DNA of 64,000 nucleotides. Origin: a virus. The stretch is from positions 1-64,000 of IMG/VR virus record IMGVR_UViG_3300032238_000599; one strand, written 5' to 3'. Of the stretch, positions 16,279 through 26,400 are shown one piece after another. Position 1 is the stretch's first letter. Each line of letters starts with the position of its first letter. The position numbers were made by a program, and so were the translations under genes. The notes below the pieces were generated by a model. The model did no database searches. It was not told where the DNA came from and worked only from the letters and a program-made list of their open reading frames with translations.

Positions 16279-18461
16279 GCTGTTACACCAGTATAAATGA
16301 TATAGTTAATAGTTAAGTACGGATTCATAACATTAAATGGTGTTGCTAGCGTTGTTCCCAGTGGAACATCGACGCCACCGCTATCTGTTAGATACTGTCC
16401 TTGTCCAGGAGCCGTTGCTCCAAACCCGCTAATTGCATTTGAATCTGGAGGACTTCCTGTAACATTACGCAATGCATAATATTGATTTCCAACATTTCCA
16501 TTTACAGTTCCCTTTAATGTATGCTTGTGTTCCGGTAAGTTTGCTGTAGTTAAACTAGCACTCTCAGATCCGACACCTGTACCTAGAATATCTGCAGATG
16601 TATCTGTAACTCGGTTAGCACTTCCGCCGCCTGCATCAATACTAACTGGATTGTTGCCCCCGCCGCTTTGAGAACTGAACACAGTTAAATTATTATCCAT
16701 GTTATCTCTACCTAGCGGGAATCTTCCTCGCATATCTGGTAGAGCAAATGTAGCATATCCATCCAATAGTCCAACGTCTTTGTACAAATATCCTATTACT
16801 GCAAATAATCCCGGATAGTCAGCAATTCTAACTTCACTACCATCACACAATAGCCATCCATCTGGGGCAGTTGCACCACCAAATGGCATAAATGCCCCGA
16901 TTGGTACTGTGGCTATATTTTTAAAAATAGAAGCTTTAGTAGTTTGTAAAAGTCCAGCACCAGATCTAAAAATTAAAAATTTATCACTGTTGTTTGAATC
17001 ACCAACAAGTGTTTTCTGTGTAATAAACGATGGACTAATAACTGTGTTTAAAGTTACTGTACCAGTAGCCGAAGTACCATTAAACGGCAAAGGTGTAGTT
17101 GTTAATACGTCCCCGTCTATAGTAATATCAACAAAGTTTGTTAATTGATCAGCACTTCCGGCGGCAGTTCCAGATGCTAGGCTACCTGAAAAGTTTCCTG
17201 AAAAGTTTCCAACAAAATTGTTAGCATAAATGTTATTAAATTTCTGTGTAGCACTACCAATATTATATTTTCCGGTGGCGGCTAGTATTGGAAGAATAAT
17301 CGGTGTTCCGTAGTCAATGCCTGTTTGTATGCCAGTAGTATCTTTATTAAGAATTATTTGTCCGCCAATTGTAGCATCGGTTCCAACTAATAATTGTTTT
17401 GTTATTGCCGCACCACCCTTGGCTACTAGACTTGCAGAGTTAAAGTTAATAACATCATCTGTTCCAGTAATTTTTAAACTGTCATCAGTTGCAATAGATC
17501 CGCCCACGTCAAGAGCCGCAGTCAATGCGCCTTGTTTGTTAATACCAACATTAGTTGTACTATCTACACGAAGTACTGTAGTAACGTTACCTTGATTGTT
17601 AACTCTTAAATCAATACTGGCTCCTGATACTTTGTTATAAAGTATAGCTTTGTTGCCGTCTGTAGAAACTGTAAAGTTTAAGTCGCCGCCAATGTTTAAT
17701 CCCGAATCACTTCTAACGTTAATTCCATAAGTTGTAGTACTAACTTGGTCGCTTCTTAAGAAGTTACTAGCGGCAATAGCAGTACCGTTAATAACTAACG
17801 ACTTTGCTTTTTCGCTTGTACCCCAAAATTGGTTATTAGTGATTTCTGAACTTAGGTTCATTCCTGGATTGATGGCATAGTCTCTGCCAGCTTGAAGTGT
17901 AAAACCTGGAATAGTTCCTTTAGGAGTAAATGCAGTACCAGATATAATTGCTACTCGATTACCGTCTGCATAAAATGTAATAACGTTATTTGTAGTATCT
18001 GTTAAGTCGACGATTGTTTCAAACTGTGGACCAGTCTTTGAACCAGTACTAAAAGTAGGACCTACTAAAACCCAACTTGAGCCAGTGTACAAGTATACTT
18101 GCTGTCCAGCTGTATCAACATACAAGTCGCCTTTGATAGCAGGTGTTGATAATGTAGGAGGCCCAGATTGTTTTTTAACACCACCGGTAGGTGCCCATCT
18201 TGAGCTGTCCCACACATAAAGTTGGTTGTTTCCAGCACTATTGTTAAACCATAATTGTCCTTGAACAGGATTCAATGGTGCTGTTGGTGCGGCAAAATTT
18301 TCTAGTAAATGTAAAAAATTTTCTGCAATTACTGTAGCATAGCCTGGATAATTTTTACCAACAAACGTTACACTGGTAGAAGTGTCAAGCGTTTGATCTT
18401 CTACTGTAATATCTGGTTTTGATTGATTATTAAGTTCAGTATGTTTAACTGTATATGCCAT
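16275..18461 (-). CDS. tail fibre paralogue 1 with phage tail collar domain
   Basis: A 728-residue fibre. It starts with the shared anchor (VTFVGKNYPGYATVIAENF, HLLENFA, GQLWFNNSAG, GDLYVDTAGQQVY). The shaft contains YNIGSATQKFNNIYANNF. From about residue 520 it has a tail-collar domain (GAFMPFGGATAPDGWLLCDG, then FALPDMRGRFPLGRDNM), the domain found in T4 short tail fibre gp12 and many receptor-binding fibres. The C-terminus contains HKHTLKG, a metal-binding-like HxH motif known from gp12-type tips, and ends MNPYLTINYIIYTGV. It is the best candidate for a receptor-binding short fibre. The gene lies 1 base after its upstream neighbour's stop. Confidence 0.85.
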   Translation of the reverse strand: MAYTVKHTELNNQSKPDITVEDQTLDTSTSVTFVGKNYPGYATVIAENFLHLLENFAAPTAPLNPVQGQLWFNNSAGNNQLYVWDSSRWAPTGGVKKQSGPPTLSTPAIKGDLYVDTAGQQVYLYTGSSWVLVGPTFSTGSKTGPQFETIVDLTDTTNNVITFYADGNRVAIISGTAFTPKGTIPGFTLQAGRDYAINPGMNLSSEITNNQFWGTSEKAKSLVINGTAIAASNFLRSDQVSTTTYGINVRSDSGLNIGGDLNFTVSTDGNKAILYNKVSGASIDLRVNNQGNVTTVLRVDSTTNVGINKQGALTAALDVGGSIATDDSLKITGTDDVINFNSASLVAKGGAAITKQLLVGTDATIGGQIILNKDTTGIQTGIDYGTPIILPILAATGKYNIGSATQKFNNIYANNFVGNFSGNFSGSLASGTAAGSADQLTNFVDITIDGDVLTTTPLPFNGTSATGTVTLNTVISPSFITQKTLVGDSNNSDKFLIFRSGAGLLQTTKASIFKNIATVPIGAFMPFGGATAPDGWLLCDGSEVRIADYPGLFAVIGYLYKDVGLLDGYATFALPDMRGRFPLGRDNMDNNLTVFSSQSGGGNNPVSIDAGGGSANRVTDTSADILGTGVGSESASLTTANLPEHKHTLKGTVNGNVGNQYYALRNVTGSPPDSNAISGFGATAPGQGQYLTDSGGVDVPLGTTLATPFNVMNPYLTINYIIYTGVTA

Positions 18462-18462
18462 C

Positions 18463-19071
18463 TTATACTCCAGCTAAACCAGTAAGTGTTTGAATACGAA
18501 CAGTATAATCGATTTGGATTAAACGGTTCAATGATTTTTGCACAGGATGAAACACCACGTGTGTTAATAACAAACTATTTCCTGTTTTGCTATAACTCTT
18601 AAGTCCAAGTTCGTCAAACACATAAGAATCTTGATTGTCGTTTGAGTTATCAAACGCTTGTTGCCCTGCAGGCTCACCATAGTCTAACAAACAAGTAATA
18701 AACACATCAGTGTAGTTTGTACCAGTAACGTGTCGAGTTTCGATATAATTTCTAGTAGGGTCAGAGTTTACACTACTTTGATCATCAACTACTTTACTGT
18801 ATGTTTCATTATATAAACTAGCATTAGATCCTGTACTGTTGGGAGAGAGATATGTAATAATTCCAGTAGGATCTACAGTTGTGCCACCGTTGCCGAAGGC
18901 CATTTCGTATATGAATCCTTGCCCGCTATCTGCAATACTCTGCGCTAGGGCAATACTCATGTTTTCGTAGTGAATTGCGTTGCGTTTATTAATGGCAACT
19001 TCGCCTGTTTCAGGATACCATATCTTAATATGCCCTTCTACATGAACTCCGGAAAAATCTTTACTCTGCAT
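18463..19071 (-). CDS. conserved virion structural protein (202 aa)
   Basis: A 202-residue protein starting MQSKDFSGVHVEGHIKIWY, followed by INKRNAIHYENMSIALAQS and EMAFGNGGTTVDPTG. I associate this pattern with a conserved baseplate/fibre-region structural protein of T4-like cyanophages, with unknown exact place in the virion. It looks beta-rich with no membrane segment. It sits between the repeat-bearing protein at 19124 and the collar-domain fibre, so a connector role is plausible. The start follows AAAGAGAG and a TAAATATA late-type element. Confidence 0.65.
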   Translation of the reverse strand: MQSKDFSGVHVEGHIKIWYPETGEVAINKRNAIHYENMSIALAQSIADSGQGFIYEMAFGNGGTTVDPTGIITYLSPNSTGSNASLYNETYSKVVDDQSSVNSDPTRNYIETRHVTGTNYTDVFITCLLDYGEPAGQQAFDNSNDNQDSYVFDELGLKSYSKTGNSLLLTHVVFHPVQKSLNRLIQIDYTVRIQTLTGLAGV

Positions 19072-19090
19072 TTTAATCTCTCTTTATTTG

Positions 19091-19098
19091 TATATTTA
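19091..19098 (-). promoter_or_regulatory. candidate late promoter (TAAATATA) for the fibre genes
   Basis: The reverse strand reads TAAATATA 19 bases before the ATG at 19071, in the 52-bp gap between the repeat-bearing protein and the fibre series. The short distance is similar to other late elements here. It would drive 18463-14182. Confidence 0.4.
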
Positions 19099-19123
19099 CC
19101 TAAATAATTATCTGCTAGTTTTA

Positions 19124-20404
19124 TTAGACTGCTACTGTTCCAATAATAAAACTGCCGTGTGTTCGTTTAGTAAAAAATCCGTCCCATTTATAAACGGCAC
19201 AGCCAGCGTTTGGATCCTGTGTAAAATTGTCATTGTTGTAAGTAGTAGTCATCGGAATGTCAATATATGATCCATCAACTGCTGATAGGCTATTATTTGA
19301 ATAGGTCATATTAATTCTGTTTTCGCCGCGGGCTTCGATAAGCGTTCCGCTACATTTAACAATATAAGTACCTGCTCCGGTTTTTTGGCAAAGTATTGTT
19401 ATTGTACCAGAGTACACATTATATGGCGTTCCGCTAAAAGATCCGCTGCCAGCGTCTGATAGAATATCAATAGTCAAATTTAACTTTACTGTTGAAATTA
19501 AAGATGGAACAAATCTAAACCAGTAGTTTACTGCTACATCACTTCTCCACAAATAAGAAACATTTTGACCCCAAGCTCTAAATGTATGGTTGCCAAGTTC
19601 TTGCACCTCAGATGCAGCCACTCCCCAATTAGCTAGATCTGTTGCTTGACTAGATGTACTATAACTCTTTGTAACTATACCGCGCCATTTGCTAGACTTT
19701 CTAACTTGTAGTTCGCCAAATGAACTGTTCCAAATTAAAGCTCCGTCCGGTTCAGCTGTTAAGTAAGTATCTCTTGTTGTAGTAGTATAATCTGCAAGCC
19801 TTAAATCTCTTGTCAAAGCTACTGCTGTTGAGTTTCCAACACCTGTAGGAACAATACTAATAATGTTAGTCCAGAGAGTTGTTGAACTTCCATCTGTAGT
19901 TAATAGTCTACCAAAATTACCAGTCTGTGAAGGGAAAGCATCTACTCTGCTCCAACTTAAAGTTGTACCGTTAGTAGTTAAAAATTTTCCTGAATTTCCA
20001 GTTTTAGGGGGAAGTGCCTCACGCTCAGCAATTGGTTCCCAACTAGCTGTCACGCCATTAGTTTTTAACCACTTTCCAGATTTTCCTGATTGGTTAGGTA
20101 GTCCTGATGGAAAGTTAACTGCGCCCCAGGAAACTGTTGTTCCGTTGGTAGTTAAAAACTTGCCGCTATTACCTGTTTGAGTAGGCAAAGTTGACTGCAT
20201 AGCACTTAGCACACCGTCCTCTGTTATTTCTAAATTATTACCTACTTTTATTCCGCCGAGTGTTGATTCAGTAGCAGGCGCCACTACTGCTGTTCTTAAA
20301 TTAGCTACTGTAATTAGATTTGTATCAGTGTCAGTAACTAGCACTAGTGCATCAGCATCAGCTGGACTAGTTACCGGTGTTAAATCTTTAAGTCTTTTTG
20401 ACAT
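19124..20404 (-). CDS. fibre-like structural protein with four short tandem repeats
   Basis: A 426-residue protein. It begins MSKRLKDLTPVTSPADADAL, a common start for phage fibre/appendage proteins, then LGGIKVGNNLEITEDG. Residues about 72-175 hold four repeats of a QTGNSGKFLTTNGT-SW unit (variants QSGKSGKWLKTNGV, KTGNSGKFLTTNGT, QTGNFGRLLTTDGS), each about 27 residues apart. The C-terminal half is an aromatic, beta-rich domain (HTFRAWGQNVSYLWRSDVAV). The gene directly abuts the giant protein gene with no space between stop and start. Function is probably a fibre or baseplate decoration. Confidence 0.7.
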   Translation of the reverse strand: MSKRLKDLTPVTSPADADALVLVTDTDTNLITVANLRTAVVAPATESTLGGIKVGNNLEITEDGVLSAMQSTLPTQTGNSGKFLTTNGTTVSWGAVNFPSGLPNQSGKSGKWLKTNGVTASWEPIAEREALPPKTGNSGKFLTTNGTTLSWSRVDAFPSQTGNFGRLLTTDGSSTTLWTNIISIVPTGVGNSTAVALTRDLRLADYTTTTRDTYLTAEPDGALIWNSSFGELQVRKSSKWRGIVTKSYSTSSQATDLANWGVAASEVQELGNHTFRAWGQNVSYLWRSDVAVNYWFRFVPSLISTVKLNLTIDILSDAGSGSFSGTPYNVYSGTITILCQKTGAGTYIVKCSGTLIEARGENRINMTYSNNSLSAVDGSYIDIPMTTTYNNDNFTQDPNAGCAVYKWDGFFTKRTHGSFIIGTVAV

Positions 20405-23400
20405 TTAAATCTCCAAAATGTTACCATCATTGTCAGTTAATGGATCGCCGTTGATGTCTGAAATTACATCTATTAAGTCTAAGTCGGCTGTAATAAACTT
20501 AGCAATAGTATTATTAGAATATGTTAAAGAAGTGCCAGCATCTTCCCACAATGTGCCTTTCTTTTGAACTACTGTGAATCGTGTTCCTTCAGCAAGATTG
20601 TGAGTTAATCTAATTCCTTTAACTGGGCTAATAGCGGTTCCTCTTACAGAAAAATCAGATTCTAGCGTTATATCACCTTCAGGACTCTCGTAATGTATAT
20701 TTACATTATGTGCTTTGTATGGCTTCTTCTTTAAGTGGATATTTCCAACAAAGAATTTCCATTTATTTGAATCAGTCTCAAACGCTTCGGAACTTGTGTG
20801 TGCCGTTAGACATCTAAAAGTGTAACTTCCCACGTTAACAATATCGTTAACAGAATAAGATACATTTGAAGACCAGTCACCTAATATTTCGTAGCCACCT
20901 ACAAATACATCAATGTCATTTGACTGTCCGTAATTTACAGGAATAGTGTCTCTATACCAGCTAGTACCGATTGATGTTTCATCTAGTATTGGTGAAATTT
21001 CTTTTAATGTATAAGTTAATACGGCGGGATCTGTAACTGTGATTACATCTGATAAAGTTCTATCTTGATATGGCACCGTTTCACTTGCTCCGATATCCTG
21101 TACGATAGTTCCGACTGGATAACTATTCTTTACTCCAGTTCCTAGTGTGCCGCGACGTAGCTGGCTTAACACATTTCCAACTTTAGTAAAGTACTCAATG
21201 CGTTCACCGTTAACATAAATGATACCTGGCAAATTGTTAAATTTGTTTGGAGGATTTAAAACTCTATCGTCACGGATAATAATTTCAGTATCATTCCATT
21301 TTAACTCTTGCAGTAACACAGTTCTTCTTTCTCGACTTAAACGCTTGTAATGTGTTCGATTTAACATGTCTTTAAAGATCATAAATTCAAACTCTTTACG
21401 AACAACGTTACTTCCAAAAGTCATAACTGTAAACTTATCACCCACAAGTGGTAAATCTGTTAAAAATACAGATTCTAAATCAGGATTTAATTTATAATCT
21501 ACAGACTGTTGTAGCATACGTCCATTCTTAACGATCCATACTCTTGAATCATCAATTACTGGTCTATCTAATTTAATGCGCTTACCGAAAATACTTAGAT
21601 AGTTGTAATAGTAAACAGATTCTGGAGTAACACTTACATCCGCGGTTACTGTAATATTTGTGCGTTGAATATCAAGATACTCATGCTTGTAGTAACTTAT
21701 TACTGTAATTCTACGACCAGCTGGTTGAGCAGATCCAAAAATAATTGTGTTTCCAGAACACACGTATGTGTTTTCAGAGTTCACTGAAATTGTTAATGTC
21801 TTTCCTTCATACTTGTTAAAGATTTTTGCTTTAATCTTAACTGTAATTCCTGATAAATCTAAACTATAATCAATTCCCGGATCTAGCACAACGCCGTCAA
21901 CGATAACCACAACATTAACTGCGTCGATGCTATAAGGCAAATATCGTGTAGGAGGAATAGTATATTCTAATATTTTCTTACCGGCTAAATCTTTTTCAAT
22001 TGTAAAATATGTTCCGCTTGGGCCAGTGAATACTGAATTATTTTCATTTGTATAAACAATAACGTTAGCTTCTAGAGGAATAGTTGTTCCAACAGGATTA
22101 TTTAGAGTATATGTTGTTCCGCCATCTGCAAAGAATGTTTCTGTTTTCATTACACTAAACGACTGTTCTGCAGAATTAAAAATAGCATAGTTAATTAATG
22201 CATTTAAAGGAATAACACCTGCAAATCTAATTCCTACTAAATTTGCGACATCGTAAGTACTATCTGTTTTAAATATTTCATACGGTGGTACAACACCGTC
22301 GACATATACAATAGCATTGATTCCTTCGTCATTCCAACTAGCGCCGGTAATATATTCGTTAGTTTCACCATTGGCAACAAAATAATCAATTTCAACTAGC
22401 CCAATTCCTGAGAATCCAAAATCAATAACAGAAATCATTGCTCCTACCGGTGGCATAGTTAATAATGTAACTGATTGTTGTGCATAATCAACTGTAAAAT
22501 CTACATCTATAACTAAAGGTCGTTCTAAATTAGAAAATAGTACTGCAACTGCTTGAGGTCCATTTGGAACTTGTCCTAACGGGAATGTATCTGTCTCACC
22601 ATCATACACATAATTGTGATAGATAATATTTGCAGATCCGTCATTTGGTCTAGTCTTAACTTTAATTGCCAATGCATCTACTATTTGCCCAGGCACAACT
22701 TCTTCCGGACCGTGACTAGTATTAGCTGTTACTAAGCCGTCACCGTCAATGATGATGTCATCGGCAGCTAGTCCAGTAGCTGATTGGTATGCTAGATCGC
22801 CGCCAGTTATTGCAGTATCGTAGTCAGTTTCACTAGGTTTAATACTACCATCACTTGTTGATTTTCTAAAGATGAATTCGTCGCCAACAGTAATTGTATG
22901 ACTTACTGGAATGTTGATAGTTTTATTTGTACCATCTCCAACAAATGTCTGCATTATCACTAATGGTTTTTCAGGAATCTTAATTCCATTATATTCTAAT
23001 GCGTCAAGCCTAATAGGAGCAGTTGAACCAATTTTATGATAAACGTTAATTTGTTCTCCAGCTTCTGGAGTGTAAGGTAACGTAAATGTATGTGTAGTGT
23101 TGTTTGCTGATATTAAAACAATATAATCTTCAAACGTAGGATCTTGGCTATCCCAACCATCGCTGAACCATGGCAGGCTACCCCAGCCTCTAGGAACTTC
23201 AAATCCTAGTCCTGTAATCTGTACGCCACCATAGTCAACGCCAGTCATTAACTGTCTTACATCCTTTCCTAACTCGCCAGAGTCTGGATTATAATAAAAA
23301 TTAACACGATCAGCCGCTGATAGATAGTTAAAGTCTTTAATATAAGAAATTTTAACTACTGAACCAGCTACTGGCGGACTAGTAAACGATAGAGAGCCGT

Positions 23401-26400
23401 AGTAACTAGTATAACCTCTTGTTACAGATTTTTTGCTAGATAAAGAATATGTTCCATCTAATGCATCAATGCCATTTACAGTTATTGATGCATCTCCTCT
23501 ATTAAGTTTAGGACTCCATTTCAAATTAAATGATAGTTGACTTCCGCTAGCAGTAAATGTTTCAGTTTCTTGTAGATTTGTAATAAAATAATTTCCAGAA
23601 ACTCGATCAAATTTAATTTTTAATAAGTTAGAACGTACTAAGCCGTTACCAATAATTGCTACAGCTCTTGCACTATTTCCGTCAACATCTAGGCCGCCGT
23701 CAAATGTAATTGTTGGAGCTTTAAAATAGCCAGTTCCTCGATTTAAAATATCAATTCTATTAACTCGCCCGTTGGCAATAAATGCTGTTGCAGACGCTCC
23801 ACTGCCACTATTATTTTCAAATTTTATTAGTGGGGCAGACAAATATCCGGTGCCGCCGTCAACAATTTCTATACTAGTTATAGTATAGCCAGCATTATCA
23901 TACCAGTGCTTCCAAGGATATTCTAATACCACTGGAACATTACTTTCAATTGCGCCAGAGGATGCAGTTGTATAAATCTCATCAAGTTTTCCATCAATAT
24001 AGGCTGGCTGTAAATCAAAGTCAGTTACTACTGATTGAGTATTATCTAACGCAGTATAAGAGCTTACAAATTCTCTAATTTTTGTTCTATACGGTTTTAC
24101 TTCATTAACATAAGATTCAAAATCTGCAAGATTATCATTGTTATAAGTAACTTTTTCTTTTAAAGGTCCAACATTGTGTTGAGCTCTAACAAAACTAGTT
24201 TTAAATGCCCAATCAATAAATGTTTGTTCGCTAAAAGCGTAACGAATCATAGCAAAGAAGGCGTCTAAGTAATCTTGTTTTAGATTGTCTATTAACAGTT
24301 TATTTTTAATTGTTGTAAGAATAATTCTTAATTCACTAGACGCAGTATTGTCAAAGTTGTCGCCGTCGTATAAAGGACCGTCATATCCTAAATTAGTATT
24401 AGAAAATTTGTATAATTTATCTGATAGCTGTATTGTTCCGTTCTGGCGTCCTACAATTTTGTAACTTTGTGTATAATCAATTGAAGAACTATCTGCATAT
24501 TTTTCTAATAGCAGCCATCCTCCAGTACCGACGTTATTAACTTTAACAATTTGTCCAACTGTTGCCAAAACTGTTGGCAATAGATATGTTGCATCAACTA
24601 CATAATCAACTGGATCAAATTGTGTATATCCAGTTGAGTACCAATCAATATATTCCCAATAATTTCTAACGTCATAGCTTTGGCTGCGAATTCTAAACCA
24701 ATCTTCACTAGATGAATCGTAGGCGTAGATGCTCCAGTTGCCGTTTGCGCCACTGTCGTTTTTAACTAAGACTGTTAATCTTCTAATTGTTACTTGAGTG
24801 TATGTAACTCCGATACTGTTTATTCGATCATCATATCCCTCGCCTGGATTTTCAATGTTAACATCAACTACTTGTCCTCGTGTTCCAAGTATTGTTTTAA
24901 TTTTTGCATTAATACCAGACGGGCCGGTAACATCAAGATACGGTGCGTTCACATATCCAAGTCCGGCATCTATAATTTTAACTTCAATAATTCTGCCGTC
25001 AACGACTACAGGCACAAATATTGCTTGTCTAAATGTACTAGTACCAACGAATCTTAGTTCTGCATCAGTATCAATTACAGTATCATACAACCCTGTAATA
25101 GTACTTGGAGGTGCTTCGTATTGATTTAAATCACTGATATCTCTATCTTCTACAATCGTATTAGATTTCAATACTTTGTTAATTCTTTCAAGATACTGTT
25201 TCAACGCTTCGTATCTATTCATAAACATGCTTTGACGAGGACGGTCTTCAACACCGTATCTAATTTTTGCAGGTAAGTCTAAATCAGGAACTAGTCTGTC
25301 AGCTTGGTCTTTTCCGCAGAAACTATCAATTAGTTTATTTTCAATTCTAGCTGGTAATGAACTATTAGTATCATTACTAATAAGTTTCCATTGACTATGA
25401 CTATTAATATCATACTGATCAATAGTCCAGTATTCAACTACAAGGTGAACATCTGTATGCGCTAGGTTTGGTTTAACATTAACCAAACTAATACTATTGT
25501 TGCTGGTAAAAGCAACATATTGACATCCTTGTCCTTTTGGATCAGTAATTAATTTTGAAACATTGTTAGCACTTATATTTCTATTAGGTACATTAGGTGT
25601 TGTAGTTTTGTTTTTAACCCAGAAGTAGTAAATGTTTTTAAATGTCTTAGCTACATTATCATATCTCTTCTTAACACAATATGCAGAATCTCCGTAAAGA
25701 CTCTTGCCGCTAATATTAGCAACTAAACCGGCAGTGGTGTCTGCCTGTGCATCCCACTGACTAGGTTTAAGTGTTGTTTCAACCCATTCGTACACATCAA
25801 TGCTTGCTGTCGGATACAATGTATTCCAGTTAGTATTTCGATAGACAACATCTCCGTTATATGCATCAATAAATTTAGCAGTACGTAGATCCCACCATAG
25901 CATACCAACTTGACGATCATTCCAAGACATGCCATCGTCGACATTAACTGTATCTAATGTTGTAACTCCAGATGTATAAATTGCTGGGTCGTAGTATGTT
26001 TTGTATCGAATTTCTTGATCTGCAATACCAATTAAGTTTCCTTGGATTGGATCGACAATGTCTAGATATGTTACAATCTCATTTGAAACTTTGTTATATA
26101 AAAATACTTTTTTAATTTTTGCTAGATCAATCTTAGGTAACTCTTCTCTATAAGGTGTCCAAGAATAAGTGTTTGCATACTTTTGATAATCGTAAACTAC
26201 CCCAGTTAAATAGTTTCCACTAGTTTCTTCAGGAGCAGATACCAAGACATGATTATTAGCAACTGCAAACCCAGCGCCCCATATTGCACTTGATGCGTCT
26301 GTTGTCCCAATGCTTTCAGAATAGACCCAATTAATATTATAGCGATCGTAAACATCAACACGTCCAGAATCTGTTGTTGGTTGGAACGTCACCGGATCAA

